Under the pieces are notes generated by a model. That model was given only the letters and a program-made list of their open reading frames with translations. It did not search any database and was not told the origin of the DNA. Shown piece after piece: positions 35,672 through 45,301 of a stretch of 64,000 bases of DNA (position 1 is the first letter of the stretch; the number at the start of each line of letters is the position of its first letter). Origin of the DNA: CAZLBC01 sp964557575 (GTDB lineage Bacteria > Planctomycetota > Phycisphaerae > SM23-33); the NCBI GenBank assembly GCA_964557575.1, contig CAZLBC010000004.1, positions 56,429 through 120,428 of the forward strand. Direction: 5' to 3'. The translations under genes were made by a program, and so were the position numbers.

Positions 35672-37768
35672 TTAACCGCTGCCCTCGTCTTCGTCATCGG
35701 GTTCCGCGTCTTCGATGAGCGGATTGGTCCAGATATCGCCGCTGTCTGCCCATATGCCCCGGTCCTCCGAGTAAAAGCGATCGCCGTCACCCCGTCCCCA
35801 GAGGCCGTACTCGTCTTCCGTGTCCTCTTCGTAATCATACATGTAATCGTCGTAGTAATCGTAATCGGGCCAGGGGTCTTCGTAGTCCGGGTCCCGGAGG
35901 TCGGGTTCGGCCGGTTTCGACGATTTCGCCGTTTCGGGTGCGGGCGATTCTTCGGGTTCTTCGTCGAATTCGGCCAGTATCTCGTCGAGAGTTTCTTCTT
36001 CCTCTTCTTCCTCCTCCTGTTCGGCCCGCCGCCGTTCCTGGATCTTGACCAGGAAGATGCCCAGTTCGAACAGCACCCACATCGGCAGGGCCAGGAGCAC
36101 CTGGTCGACGGGACTGGGCGAGGTTGCAAAAGCCGCGAACACAAAGAGTCCGACGACAACGTATCTGCGATAATGGGCGAGTCCCCTGCTCGATACGATT
36201 CCCACGCGCCCGAGAATCGCCATGACGATCGGCAACTGGAAGCTGATGCCGAAGATCAGCATCAGCATCAATACCAGGCCGATATACTCGTTGAGTTTCA
36301 GGAGGGTCTTTACCCCGAACCATTCGTTGAAGCTGAAGAGAAAATACATCATCTCCTCGCCGACAACGAAGAGATAGAACAGGGCGCCGGCGATGAACAT
36401 GCCGGCGGAGAAAGGAAACGCCTTCCTTATAATCGCCCGTTCGCGATTGTAGAGTCCCACGCCCACGAATTGCCATATTTGCCAGGAAATCCAGGGGGCA
36501 CCGAGGACCAGGCCGGCCACGAGGGACATCTTCATAAACATCAGGAACCCCTCGAGCGGGCTGGTGCCGATGATCTGTTGATTCGTATCTATTTTTCCCA
36601 GGTCTTCAGCCGTCTTGGAAAACAAGTCCCGGCACATCTCCATGTCGCCGGGAATTTCGTCCCTGCCGTCCGCGGTCTTAACGAGGAGGTGATAGAGCCG
36701 TATCCTGTTCACGGTTGCCGCTTCGGGGCTGCTCCCCGTTTTCATCAGGGCGCTGAGCAGGCTCACGTCCGGCTGCTCGGCGGTATGGTTTTTCATGTCG
36801 AGCAGTACGGCAATGATTTTATCGACACCCGCCGCAATGTCCGCGCGGCTCTTTCCGGGAAGATTGAACAGCAGGTCCGTCAGCCGGTCGCGAAGCCGTT
36901 TTTCCGTTCCGGTATTCCGTGCCACCGCATCGCGAAAACGATTGATCGCCCGGCGGATTTCCTTCGTATCGTGTCCTGCGAGCTTTTTGCGAAAAAATAC
37001 CGTCGCGTTCTCCACCGCTTCTTCTTCGCTGCCCGGGGCCGCCAGCAACCGGTAGAGACGGACCGCGCCGTCGAGCATCTCCGCATGGTGTTCCCGGTCT
37101 TCGCCCTTCTCGGGCTTTCCTGCTTTGAGGGTTTCGAGAACTGCCGCATACAGCCGTCCGGTTTTCGCGATGTCGATCCGTTCGCCGTGGGTGCCGGCCA
37201 GTGCCTTGTATAACTCAACCGCGTTCTCGGCCTCATCTTCGCTTCCGCCGCCGCGCACCGCCTGTTCGAACAGTTCGGTTGCCTCGTCGACAACCGTATC
37301 GGAACGTCCGGTGTTCTCGATCCGCTCCTCGAAAAGATCCACGTTGTTGCTGACGGCGATCCTGAACATCGATCGGCTGTACGGGGTGGTCAGTATCGGC
37401 ATGATCACCGGCTTGCATATAATGCACGTCGCGACCATGCACACGAGGAGTCCGACGATGGAATAGAAGATGCGGGACCTGAGTTCGTCGAGGTGTTCCC
37501 AGAGCGTCATCGAGGGGCCGCCGTCCTCCTCTTTGTCCTCCTCCTCGTGGTCTGACTCGCTGTCATCCCCGCCCTGCGATGCCGTTTCAGTCTCGTCACT
37601 GTCGGGTTCGGTCGGGCCCGAAGGATTGCGGTCGTCCTCAACCTCTTCAGGCACATCGGTTACACCCGCCTCGGGATCCCCGGCATGATTGCCGGATGCG
37701 CGGGCATCCGTATCGCCGGACGGTTCCGCGGCATCGTCTTCCTGTTGTTTTTCCTTGTCTGCGTCCAT
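35672..37768 (-). CDS. tatC: TatC translocase subunit with large periplasmic insertion
   Basis: TatC is the signal-peptide receptor of the Tat pathway. Canonical elements are present: MTLWEHLDELRSRI, TM1 ending near residue 120, then GTSPLEGFLMFMKMSLVAGL at about 400-421 beginning TM2, and later helices to about residue 590. Between TM1 and TM2, about residues 134-400, is a roughly 250-residue helical, charged insertion in the predicted periplasmic loop. An 80-residue acidic N-terminus and a tail of about 100 acidic residues (DEEPEESPAPE) make it 698 aa, against about 250 normally. I associate such insertions with Planctomycetota. Confidence 0.9.
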   Translation of the reverse strand: MDADKEKQQEDDAAEPSGDTDARASGNHAGDPEAGVTDVPEEVEDDRNPSGPTEPDSDETETASQGGDDSESDHEEEDKEEDGGPSMTLWEHLDELRSRIFYSIVGLLVCMVATCIICKPVIMPILTTPYSRSMFRIAVSNNVDLFEERIENTGRSDTVVDEATELFEQAVRGGGSEDEAENAVELYKALAGTHGERIDIAKTGRLYAAVLETLKAGKPEKGEDREHHAEMLDGAVRLYRLLAAPGSEEEAVENATVFFRKKLAGHDTKEIRRAINRFRDAVARNTGTEKRLRDRLTDLLFNLPGKSRADIAAGVDKIIAVLLDMKNHTAEQPDVSLLSALMKTGSSPEAATVNRIRLYHLLVKTADGRDEIPGDMEMCRDLFSKTAEDLGKIDTNQQIIGTSPLEGFLMFMKMSLVAGLVLGAPWISWQIWQFVGVGLYNRERAIIRKAFPFSAGMFIAGALFYLFVVGEEMMYFLFSFNEWFGVKTLLKLNEYIGLVLMLMLIFGISFQLPIVMAILGRVGIVSSRGLAHYRRYVVVGLFVFAAFATSPSPVDQVLLALPMWVLFELGIFLVKIQERRRAEQEEEEEEEETLDEILAEFDEEPEESPAPETAKSSKPAEPDLRDPDYEDPWPDYDYYDDYMYDYEEDTEDEYGLWGRGDGDRFYSEDRGIWADSGDIWTNPLIEDAEPDDEDEGSG

Positions 37769-37977
37769 AACGTTTTCGCGCCGCTGAAACGGCCTTGATC
37801 CCGACCGGTGCGACGGGCGAAAAGTATATCATAAATCAAGTTGTCTGACAGCACTCCTTTGCGGTTGCGGCACAGGCGTTTGGTTGAGGGTTATGGAGCG
37901 ATGCAACTTATTCTTCAGTGATATCCGGGCAAGGTCCGATAAAGTCATAGGTAATCTCACGGTGCGGTGAAAACCTG

Positions 37978-38032
37978 GTAAAGCCACGGAAGGTGAAATC
38001 GGTTATGAAGACTCTCTGTAAAACCACGGAAG
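37978..38032 (+). repeat. short direct repeat around the start of the 57-aa gene
   Basis: GTAAARCCACGGAAG occurs at 37978-37992 and 38018-38032, a 15-mer with one mismatch, offset 40 bp. The first copy supplies the ribosome site of the next gene, the second lies in its coding region. It may be chance. The rest of 37769-37977 shows no gene. Confidence 0.25.
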
Positions 38033-38178
38033 ACCACGTGTACATATTTCGCTACAGTTCCGGCAGCGAGGACGATGTTATCGAGCAAATCATGTACACC
38101 GCGGATGACACCGAAAGCGGTTTAAGCTGGACGGATGCGGCCGAGCTTTGCCTGCAGGCCGCCGGGGTCTCATCGTGA
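38005..38178 (+). CDS. small conserved-looking protein, unknown
   Basis: The 57-residue product has YIFRYSSGSEDDVIEQI and a C-terminal SGLSWTDAAELCLQ. This pattern, an aromatic-rich strand then GSEDE..I...A.D..S.L.W.DAA, recalls small planctomycete proteins I have seen before, but no function is known. GGAAGG lies upstream of ATG 38005; a GTG at 37993 is in frame. Next gene is xerC, 23 bp downstream. Confidence 0.5.
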   Translation: MKTLCKTTEDHVYIFRYSSGSEDDVIEQIMYTADDTESGLSWTDAAELCLQAAGVSS

Positions 38179-38201
38179 GAACACAGACGACCGGTTGAAA
38201 T

Positions 38202-39200
38202 ATGACAGTTTCAAAAACCGTAAAAGCTTTTTTCGAACATCTCGAAAAAGAAAGAAATTATTCCAGCCACACTCTGCGATCCTACCGGACCGACATACGA
38301 CAGTTCTGTTGGTTCCTGGTCCTCAAGGATTCAGCCGATTCCGGCGATATCGATCCGCAAGAACTGCGAGCCCCCCGTTCGGCCGTCGAGATACCCCTGA
38401 GCTCCCCCCCGTCCGACAAGCTTGGTCGCCGGCTGCTGGAAATCAAGCCGGCAGACGTCCGTTCCTACCTTGCGGCGCTGAGCCGCCTCGACTATTCGAA
38501 ATCAACGACCGCCAGAAAACTTGCATCGCTGAGGAGCCTGTACAACTTTTTCGTCAGACGGGGCATCCTGGAACTGTCGCCCGTCAGCTCGGTCAGAACC
38601 CCGCGACTGGAAAAGCGACTGCCGAAATATCTCGACACGGAGCAGGTTAACCAATTGCTGGAAGCGCCTGACACCGACACCTGGCTCGGCGCCAGGGACA
38701 AGGCCATCATGGAGACGATTTATTCCAGCGGACTTCGTGTCAGCGAAGCCGTGGGGATGAATATAGAGGATGTGGATTCGGCACGCGGTACGGCCAGGAT
38801 TCGCGGCAAGGGCAAAAAGGAAAGAATGGTACCGTTGGGAAGTTACGCCGTCAAGGCCATCAGGGAATACATAAGCATGAATGCCGAATGCATGGGCAGG
38901 CGCAAGCACGGTCCCCTGTTTATTAACCGGAGCGGCACGCGGATCACCGACCGATCGGTCCGCCGCAAAATGGATAATTACCTGAAAAGGGCCGGCATCA
39001 CCGCGGATATCAGCCCCCACGCGCTGCGGCACAGTTTTGCGACGCACATGCTCAATGCGGGCGCCGACCTCAGAAGCGTTCAGGAAATGCTCGGACACGA
39101 AAATCTTTCCACGACGCAGATATACACGCACCTGACGACATCCCGGTTGCAGAAGGTGTATTCGGATGCACACCCGATGGCCGGGAGAGAACATAATTGA
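38202..39200 (+). CDS. xerC: tyrosine recombinase, XerC-like
   Basis: The 332-residue recombinase has a SAM-like core-binding domain (FFEHLEKERNYSSHTLRSYRTD) and a catalytic domain. Arg lies in SSGLRVSEA, Lys in GKGKKERMVPL, HALRHSFATH and GHENLSTTQIYTH supply His/Arg/His and the Tyr nucleophile. A 30-residue insertion around residues 50-80 sets it apart from compact XerC. It probably resolves chromosome dimers, but no dif site or integrated element is seen, so a phage-type role cannot be excluded. Confidence 0.9.
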   Translation: MTVSKTVKAFFEHLEKERNYSSHTLRSYRTDIRQFCWFLVLKDSADSGDIDPQELRAPRSAVEIPLSSPPSDKLGRRLLEIKPADVRSYLAALSRLDYSKSTTARKLASLRSLYNFFVRRGILELSPVSSVRTPRLEKRLPKYLDTEQVNQLLEAPDTDTWLGARDKAIMETIYSSGLRVSEAVGMNIEDVDSARGTARIRGKGKKERMVPLGSYAVKAIREYISMNAECMGRRKHGPLFINRSGTRITDRSVRRKMDNYLKRAGITADISPHALRHSFATHMLNAGADLRSVQEMLGHENLSTTQIYTHLTTSRLQKVYSDAHPMAGREHN

Positions 39201-39314
39201 AACGCCGGCGAAGGGTATTCTATTTTTAATACGCAATCTTGAATACCGTCCGTTTCGGCTTGATAATAGGAATGTTCCGCGAGGGATGGGAACGACGATG
39301 AAGGAGAAACAGTT

Positions 39315-40343
39315 ATGTCTCGCCTGAATATACGAAAACCGTTTATTTCTGTTCTGGTGCTGTGCCCTATCTTCATCGGGTGCAACGACCGCCCATGGAC
39401 CCTCGGTGACCGGTGGTACAATCCCGTGGAAGATGATTTTGAAGTTAACACCGAAGACCCGGCAGAGGTGCAGGCGGTGACCGGTTTCCAGCGGGATTAT
39501 ATTCAGTACCGGCAATCGCTGGTGCAGCTTAAAGCCTTTTACGATGCAAAAGGCGACTACCAGCGCCGGGAATGGGCGGAGAAGGAGCGCAAGAACCTTG
39601 ATCGTGCCCACAACGTCGACTGGGAGGGCATTGGCGAGGTATCCGCAGAATCGCCGGTGCCGTCGGCTGATCTCGAAGAGGATGAGATCGTCGAGATCGT
39701 CATATCTTCCAGAAACGACTACCTCGATTCGCTGGACCGCCTTGCATCCATGCTGGAAAGCCGGGAAGACGAGCACCGGGCATACGTTATTCAGAATATT
39801 CTGCGGCGGTTTCACCCGGAAGAAACGTACATGTACCTGCTCTCGGCGGAAGTGCCCCCGGAAAATCTGCGACCGATGGAGGTGATTCCCGAGGCCAATG
39901 AATTGTATCTCCAGGCGCTCGAACTCCATCGTAAAGGCAGGAAAGTGCCGGCGGCCGCCGACTACGAAAAAGAACGGAAGGCGCTGGTGCTTCTCAAGCG
40001 GCTGGTGCGGAATTACCCCAAAAGCACTCGCATAGCGCATGCCGCATTCTACATCGGCGAAATTTACAAGGAGTACTTCCGGGAGCACTACCTCGCCGTC
40101 AAGTGGTACGAGCGGGCGCTGCAGTGGGATCCCACAATTCCCCTTCCGGTGCGCTTTCAGACGGCCGTCCAGTTGGATTTCAACCTCAACATGAAGCAGA
40201 AGGCTCTGAAGTACTACCGTGACGCCGTCAAGTACGAACGACCGTTCAGGAGCAACACGAGATATTCGCTGCAGAGGATAGGTGAAATCCAGGAAATGCT
40301 CGCCGAGGAACGTGCAGAAGAAATGGAAACAAACGCCGGTTGA
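39315..40343 (+). CDS. lipoprotein with TPR-like helices, unknown
   Basis: The 342-residue product has a lipoprotein signal (KPFISVLVLCPIFIGC, lipobox FIGC). Its mature part is alpha-helical and contains TPR-like blocks, for example PKSTRIAHAAFYIGEIYKE and AVKWYERALQWDP. AAGGAG precedes ATG 39315. It may act with the membrane-linked DUF4159 protein downstream; the 157-bp gap holds no clear terminator. Confidence 0.65.
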   Translation: MSRLNIRKPFISVLVLCPIFIGCNDRPWTLGDRWYNPVEDDFEVNTEDPAEVQAVTGFQRDYIQYRQSLVQLKAFYDAKGDYQRREWAEKERKNLDRAHNVDWEGIGEVSAESPVPSADLEEDEIVEIVISSRNDYLDSLDRLASMLESREDEHRAYVIQNILRRFHPEETYMYLLSAEVPPENLRPMEVIPEANELYLQALELHRKGRKVPAAADYEKERKALVLLKRLVRNYPKSTRIAHAAFYIGEIYKEYFREHYLAVKWYERALQWDPTIPLPVRFQTAVQLDFNLNMKQKALKYYRDAVKYERPFRSNTRYSLQRIGEIQEMLAEERAEEMETNAG

Positions 40344-40500
40344 TCTCCTGAACGTCAGTAACGAGAAAACCGTATAAAAACCTCATTTTTCGGGAATAAA
40401 GGCCGCCCCGTCGCGTTAAAGTTACTATAGAGTGCTGCGCTGAACGTTTGCAGCCATATCATTGTGGTATCTAACTACTATTTTAAATAAGGGCTTAATC

Positions 40501-42042
40501 ATGACATACGGCAGACAGCGGTTGGCGGGAATATTCGGCATGCTTTCGGTCATTGCAGTAACAATTGCTGCGCTCGCCCCGGAGATATCCGCAGATCGTT
40601 TTGAAAATCCGAAGGTAGCACCTCCCCGGGCGAAGCGCCACCGCCGCAGCGCCGGCGAAAGCCTGCCTCCCCTGCCCCTTCCGGCGACCCCCTTGAGGAG
40701 GAGCGAACGGAAACGGCAGCCCTCACCCCCCGCCCTCGTCGGACTTATCGGCTTCGCGCAGACCAGTTTCAAAATGGTCGACGGCGAACGGGTGCGGGTG
40801 AAGGTGTTCCCGACCACCCCGGTCGACATCGAGCCGCTCATTCATCACGTCAAGAACAAGCTCCACATCGATTACCGGTACATGTCGAGTACGCTCGAGA
40901 AGTTCTCCTGGGACCCCACCGAACTGCCGATACTGTATATCACCGGGTGGACGCCGCTGCCGGAAATCAAGGACGAAACGCTCGCCAAACTCCAGCGCTA
41001 CCTGTATGACGGCGGAACCCTCGTCCTGCACGCCCAGTGCGGACGAAGCGAGTTCTACGACTCGGCCCAGCAGCAGGTTCAGCGCATTTTTCCGAAGCGC
41101 AACCTGGTTATGATCGATTCCGATTCGCCGCTTTTTCACGCCTGTTACGACATAGAGAAGATGCGGATCAGGGACGGGGAGAAAAAGATCGTCTCCGTGC
41201 CCCCCCTGCTGAAGGCGATGTACCTCGGCTGCCGGCCGGCGGTGATTATTTCGGAGATCGATTTGAACTGCAGTTGGGACATCCAGAAAAACCCGATTCC
41301 CGGCGGTCGTCTCTACCACCGGCAGGACGGACTGGCGCTGGGAACCAATATCGTGACCACGGTTCTGGCGAACCTGAGCTATGCACGCACGTGGGGGCAT
41401 GAAAAAATCTACCCCGAGACCGATGCCTCCGCCCGTGACCAGCTCGTGCTCGCGCAGGTCGTTCACCGTGGAGACTGGGATCCGACGCCACATGCCCTGC
41501 CGAACCTGATGAAATACATCCAGAACGAAACGACGCTGAATGTTCAGTTCAAACGCAACGTGGTCAAGCTGACCGATACCGCGGTGTTTGAACACCCCGT
41601 CCTCTACATGACGGGGCTTCATGATTTCACGTTGACGGACCAGGAAATCGGGAGACTCAAGAAATATCTTGCCAGCGGCGGTGTCCTCGTAGCCGACGCC
41701 GCGGCGGGCAGAAAGGCGTTCGATGTCGCGTTTCGCCGCGAGATCAAAAAGGCGCTGCCCGGAAAAAAACTCGCGAAGATCGATCTGAAATCCCCCCTCT
41801 ACGCCATGCCGTACCGTATAGAACGGGTCGACTATACCGAACTGTTCAAGGAAAAGAGGCCCAAGTGCAATACCCCGCAGATCGAGGGCATCACGATCGA
41901 CGGACAACTGGCGGTGATCTATTCGGCAGAAGGGCTGTCGTGCGGCTGGGAACATCTCGGTTTCGCGTATAACCGGGGGTACGCCGACAGGGACGCGCTG
42001 CGGCTGGGTGTCAATATCATCTCCTACCTGCTGACGCACTGA
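40501..42042 (+). CDS. protein with two DUF4159 domains
   Basis: The 513-residue product has an N-terminal helix (LAGIFGMLSVIAVTIAALAPEI) and a basic, Pro-rich linker. Two repeats of a DUF4159-like fold follow. Each has a Leu-Gln/Asp-Phe strand followed by PILYITGWTPL or PVLYMTGLHDF, then LKRYLxxGG with LVLHA or LVADA. The pattern recalls Rossmann-like glutamine amidotransferase-type domains. DUF4159 proteins often sit near MoxR/VWA membrane systems. Start ATG 40501 has AAGGG upstream; the longer frame from 40462 is not favoured. Confidence 0.7.
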   Translation: MTYGRQRLAGIFGMLSVIAVTIAALAPEISADRFENPKVAPPRAKRHRRSAGESLPPLPLPATPLRRSERKRQPSPPALVGLIGFAQTSFKMVDGERVRVKVFPTTPVDIEPLIHHVKNKLHIDYRYMSSTLEKFSWDPTELPILYITGWTPLPEIKDETLAKLQRYLYDGGTLVLHAQCGRSEFYDSAQQQVQRIFPKRNLVMIDSDSPLFHACYDIEKMRIRDGEKKIVSVPPLLKAMYLGCRPAVIISEIDLNCSWDIQKNPIPGGRLYHRQDGLALGTNIVTTVLANLSYARTWGHEKIYPETDASARDQLVLAQVVHRGDWDPTPHALPNLMKYIQNETTLNVQFKRNVVKLTDTAVFEHPVLYMTGLHDFTLTDQEIGRLKKYLASGGVLVADAAAGRKAFDVAFRREIKKALPGKKLAKIDLKSPLYAMPYRIERVDYTELFKEKRPKCNTPQIEGITIDGQLAVIYSAEGLSCGWEHLGFAYNRGYADRDALRLGVNIISYLLTH

Positions 42043-42061
42043 TACGCAACACGAATTCAGG

Positions 42062-44395
42062 CTAGTCTTCGGCCGCTCCCCTGCCGAACAGGTTCTCGGC
42101 TTCTTTCGGGTTGCGCCGGAGGTACTCTCTGAGTCTCCCGTCGAGCGTAGTGCCGAGTTGTCCCTGGACCGGCTGGAGATAATTCCGCAGTCCGTCTATG
42201 CTCGGCGTTCCGGCCAGTCGATCGGGGGGAGGCGAATGAATGACCACCTGGCGAATTTCGTTTTCATTCGTGATATCTGTCCACAACTTGTTGAGGGGCA
42301 CGAGGAAATGGTCGGGACGGTTTTTAACCCGGCTGTATACGTAGCCCACCAGGTCATCCTGTCCCCAGTTTCCGTCAACGGCTACCGCGGGCCCCATCAG
42401 CAGCATATCCACGCCGATGTCCCGCCGGGTGGAGACCAGCGCCCAGCCGGACCGCAGGGTTTTTCGATAGGTTTGCGCGACCCTCAGCAGATTTCGCACG
42501 TTTCTGTTTCCTACCTGCGTCCTCAGGAGGACCAGCCCGCTGAGACCCTCATTGCTGTACCGCATGCTGGCGCATCTCTTGAGTACCCTGCTGTTGTAGC
42601 AACGCCACGCGTGCGGATGGTCGGCGGGTACGGGCGCGATAAAGACGACGTCGTAGTAGTCTCTCCACATTCCCGCCAGGGAATTCAGCTTTGTGTACCG
42701 AAAATAATCCGGGTGTGAAACGGAAAGGGGCGGATGGTAGCTGATATCCCGATCCGCCGCGGGCGGGTCCGGGGAGGAGCCGACACCGTAGACCCGCGGC
42801 GGAATGCTCGCGGGATCGGGAACATCGTCGCAGGCCCCCGCCGCGATCCACCATTTCCCCCTTCTGCGAACCATGATTCCCCGAAGGCACCGGGTAATGG
42901 TATCCGAACGCCTCCCTTCCTTTTCGGGCAAGATGAATTCGCGGTATTGCGTGTCGTCCGGCGCATCACGATACGCCGCGGTCAGCCAGAGCCCGCAGTG
43001 GATGTCGCTTCCGGGATTCGCGTTCGATACCGGCAACACCGCGACAAACGCCGCGATCAATGCCACCGACACCGTAATTGCCGGCGCAAGCCACCGTATC
43101 CGCGACGGTTGCAGCCGGGACAGGTCCGCGCCGCGCAGTGCCCCGGCAATGATCAGGGCGCCCAAAAAACACATCAGTATCAACCAGAATCCACCGAGCC
43201 CTCCTGCCGCCCAGTAGAACAGCGTTCCGCCGAACAGCCCCCCGGCGGCAAGCGAGATATATTCCCCTGCCGTCCCGTTGCCGTAGGCGAAGACCTTTCT
43301 CTGGCCGCAAATGATCGTCGCGCCGAAAGCCGCCATCGGGACCTGGCACAGGATCGCCATTATCGTGACAAATGTGGCGCCGGCATCGAGATGGCTGCAC
43401 AGGAGAATCTCAATGACCTGGACGCCGGCGGTCGCGGCGACGCCGATTTTCGCACCGACAATTTGAAGCGGTCCCGGCGGGCGTGATTTCCGGTCGGTGC
43501 GGTCGACGAAATAGCTCAAGATCCCCACGACCAGGAACGCCCATATCATTCGCCGTGACATGTCGAGCCCGTATATATCGGACAGCAGCCTGAGCTGCCA
43601 CAGCACGATGATCGCCATGACCGCGTAGGTCAGGGCGATCCGGCGCCCCATGGCCGGCGGCACCGATTCGACCGAATACATGCGTCGCCGGGGGTGCGTG
43701 GACAGTTCGCCCCGGAGCACGACGGTAAAGGCACCGAACAGCAGCAGGCACCCGAGGGCGGTGATAAACAGGAACATGTTGATGCCGAACCACCAGACCA
43801 GCGAGAACCCGCCGAAGGCCACTGAAAAGGCCCACAGCCAGTCGCGGCAGCTCGCACCGTAAATATCCCTTCCTCCCGATTCCCTGACCACCGTTGTTGC
43901 AAACAATACCGCCACGAGTCCTCCCGCGGCGGGAATGAGCCCCGCGAACAGGAGGACGGTCTCAAGAAGCCACCACCAGGTATCGCCGAACAGAAAGATA
44001 TCCGCGGTGAACGTGAAAAGGGCGGTCGCCGCGACAATCCACAACGTGGACAGCATGAACAGCCCGACGCCGGCCAATACCGCTGCCGCGAGTACCTGCA
44101 TGCGCTTGTGATTGTCCTCCCGGGTGAAACCCACCGCGCCCGACAGTATCGGTTTCAGCGGGACGGCTGCCGTCAGTCGCAACCCCCTGATCGCCGAAAG
44201 GGCACCGGCAAGCAACCGCTTTCTCAGCGCGAGGACCATCCAGGCGGCGGCCGCCTCAACCACGATGACCCGCAGAGTGAACGCGCCCGATACCTCGAAT
44301 GCCGAACCCCAGATAATGGTGATACAGAAGAGCCAACTGAGAAATGCGGAGACGATCACGATTACCGCCATCCTGTCGCTGACAACCGGTCTCAT
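42062..44395 (-). CDS. large multi-pass membrane protein, unknown
   Basis: The 777-residue product has about ten membrane helices in its first 460 residues, starting with VSAFLSWLFCITIIW and LRVIVVEAAAAWMVLAL. A C-terminal soluble part follows, including LTAAYRDAPDDTQYREFILPEKEGRR and a region rich in Asp/Arg. The latter carries patterns such as DVVFIAPVPADHPHAWR. It converges with the DUF4159 gene. It has GGAG seven bases before ATG 44395 and follows birA by 18 bp, so it probably closes the biotin/NAD operon. No family assigned. Confidence 0.6.
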   Translation of the reverse strand: MRPVVSDRMAVIVIVSAFLSWLFCITIIWGSAFEVSGAFTLRVIVVEAAAAWMVLALRKRLLAGALSAIRGLRLTAAVPLKPILSGAVGFTREDNHKRMQVLAAAVLAGVGLFMLSTLWIVAATALFTFTADIFLFGDTWWWLLETVLLFAGLIPAAGGLVAVLFATTVVRESGGRDIYGASCRDWLWAFSVAFGGFSLVWWFGINMFLFITALGCLLLFGAFTVVLRGELSTHPRRRMYSVESVPPAMGRRIALTYAVMAIIVLWQLRLLSDIYGLDMSRRMIWAFLVVGILSYFVDRTDRKSRPPGPLQIVGAKIGVAATAGVQVIEILLCSHLDAGATFVTIMAILCQVPMAAFGATIICGQRKVFAYGNGTAGEYISLAAGGLFGGTLFYWAAGGLGGFWLILMCFLGALIIAGALRGADLSRLQPSRIRWLAPAITVSVALIAAFVAVLPVSNANPGSDIHCGLWLTAAYRDAPDDTQYREFILPEKEGRRSDTITRCLRGIMVRRRGKWWIAAGACDDVPDPASIPPRVYGVGSSPDPPAADRDISYHPPLSVSHPDYFRYTKLNSLAGMWRDYYDVVFIAPVPADHPHAWRCYNSRVLKRCASMRYSNEGLSGLVLLRTQVGNRNVRNLLRVAQTYRKTLRSGWALVSTRRDIGVDMLLMGPAVAVDGNWGQDDLVGYVYSRVKNRPDHFLVPLNKLWTDITNENEIRQVVIHSPPPDRLAGTPSIDGLRNYLQPVQGQLGTTLDGRLREYLRRNPKEAENLFGRGAAED

Positions 44396-44413
44396 AGTAG
44401 TGCTCCGCCAGGG

Positions 44414-45286
44414 TTACGTGGACATCCCGCGATCGGGAATGCCGGTTATCGTGGACCACATCGCGGGCAAGTGGACCCGGGTGCCGGTATCGTCGACCAG
44501 GTCGAGTCCCTCAAACGGATCCACGTCTATCATTCGACCCGTGTATTGCGCGCCGCGGCAGTTCACGATAACCCGTTGGTGTATCATCCCGCAGCGATTC
44601 AGCCATGCCCGGTGGAGGGCCTCGCCGTCTCCGGGCAGCCGCGTGACCCACCCGTCCAGTTCCCGAAGAATGGTTTTCAACAGTGCAGCCCGGCTGACGT
44701 CGGTTCCCGAAAGAGCGCGGAGAGAAACGGGTGGAAACGCGGTATCTTCCACGGCGGGAACGCCGTTGACGTTCATTCCCGCGCCGACGACAATTCCCGC
44801 GATGCCGGACTTTCTTTCGGCCAGAATGCCACCCGCTTTCCGCCCGTCCGCCAGCAGGTCGTTCGGCCACTTCAGTTCAAGCTCGACGCCGAGAAGCGCA
44901 TCGACCGCGTCGGCAACCGAAACCCCGGCGGCCAGAACCAGCGCGTCCGACGGCAGCGTATCGCCCACGGCTTCGCCGATAAAAATACTGAACAGGAGCC
45001 CTTCTCCCCGCCGCGAATGCCAGGTTCTGCCGAACCGGCCCCGCCCGGCCGTCTGATGTTCAGCGGTGACCACGAGGCCGTCCGGGTTGCCGCTTCGCGC
45101 CGAATCCCAGGCGATGTCGTTGGTCGAGTCGACCGTATCGAAACACAGGACACTCCTGCCGAGCCGTCGCGTGTTCAGCCCGTTTTCTATATCTGCCGAC
45201 GATAATGTCTGCTCATCCGTGCCCACGGGCACCTTTACTTTCAGCTGCGCCTTCGCGGCAATCAGCACGGGTTCAATACGCGGCAC
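44414..45286 (-). CDS. birA: biotin-[acetyl-CoA-carboxylase] ligase
   Basis: BirA attaches biotin to carboxylase subunits. The 290-residue protein has the biotin/lipoate ligase core with STNDIAWDSARSGN, GRGRFGRTWHSRRGEGLLFSI and LKWPNDLLADGRKAGGILAE. A 35-residue N-terminal stretch precedes it and no DNA-binding domain is present, so it is a class I ligase that should not repress transcription. Start GTG 45286 follows nadC by 15 bp. Confidence 0.94.
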   Translation of the reverse strand: MPRIEPVLIAAKAQLKVKVPVGTDEQTLSSADIENGLNTRRLGRSVLCFDTVDSTNDIAWDSARSGNPDGLVVTAEHQTAGRGRFGRTWHSRRGEGLLFSIFIGEAVGDTLPSDALVLAAGVSVADAVDALLGVELELKWPNDLLADGRKAGGILAERKSGIAGIVVGAGMNVNGVPAVEDTAFPPVSLRALSGTDVSRAALLKTILRELDGWVTRLPGDGEALHRAWLNRCGMIHQRVIVNCRGAQYTGRMIDVDPFEGLDLVDDTGTRVHLPAMWSTITGIPDRGMST

Positions 45287-45301
45287 CGGCGAGGATGTTA
45301 C

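Noticed and set aside
33387..37768. tatD-tatA-tatC as one Tat operon
   Set aside because: tatD is separated from tatA by moxR, and tatC is on the opposite strand. TatD is a nuclease and not needed for Tat export.
37921..38004. Cobalamin or c-di-GMP riboswitch upstream of the 57-aa gene
   Set aside because: GGTGCGGTGAAAACC looked suggestive, but the conserved core sequences of both classes are missing.
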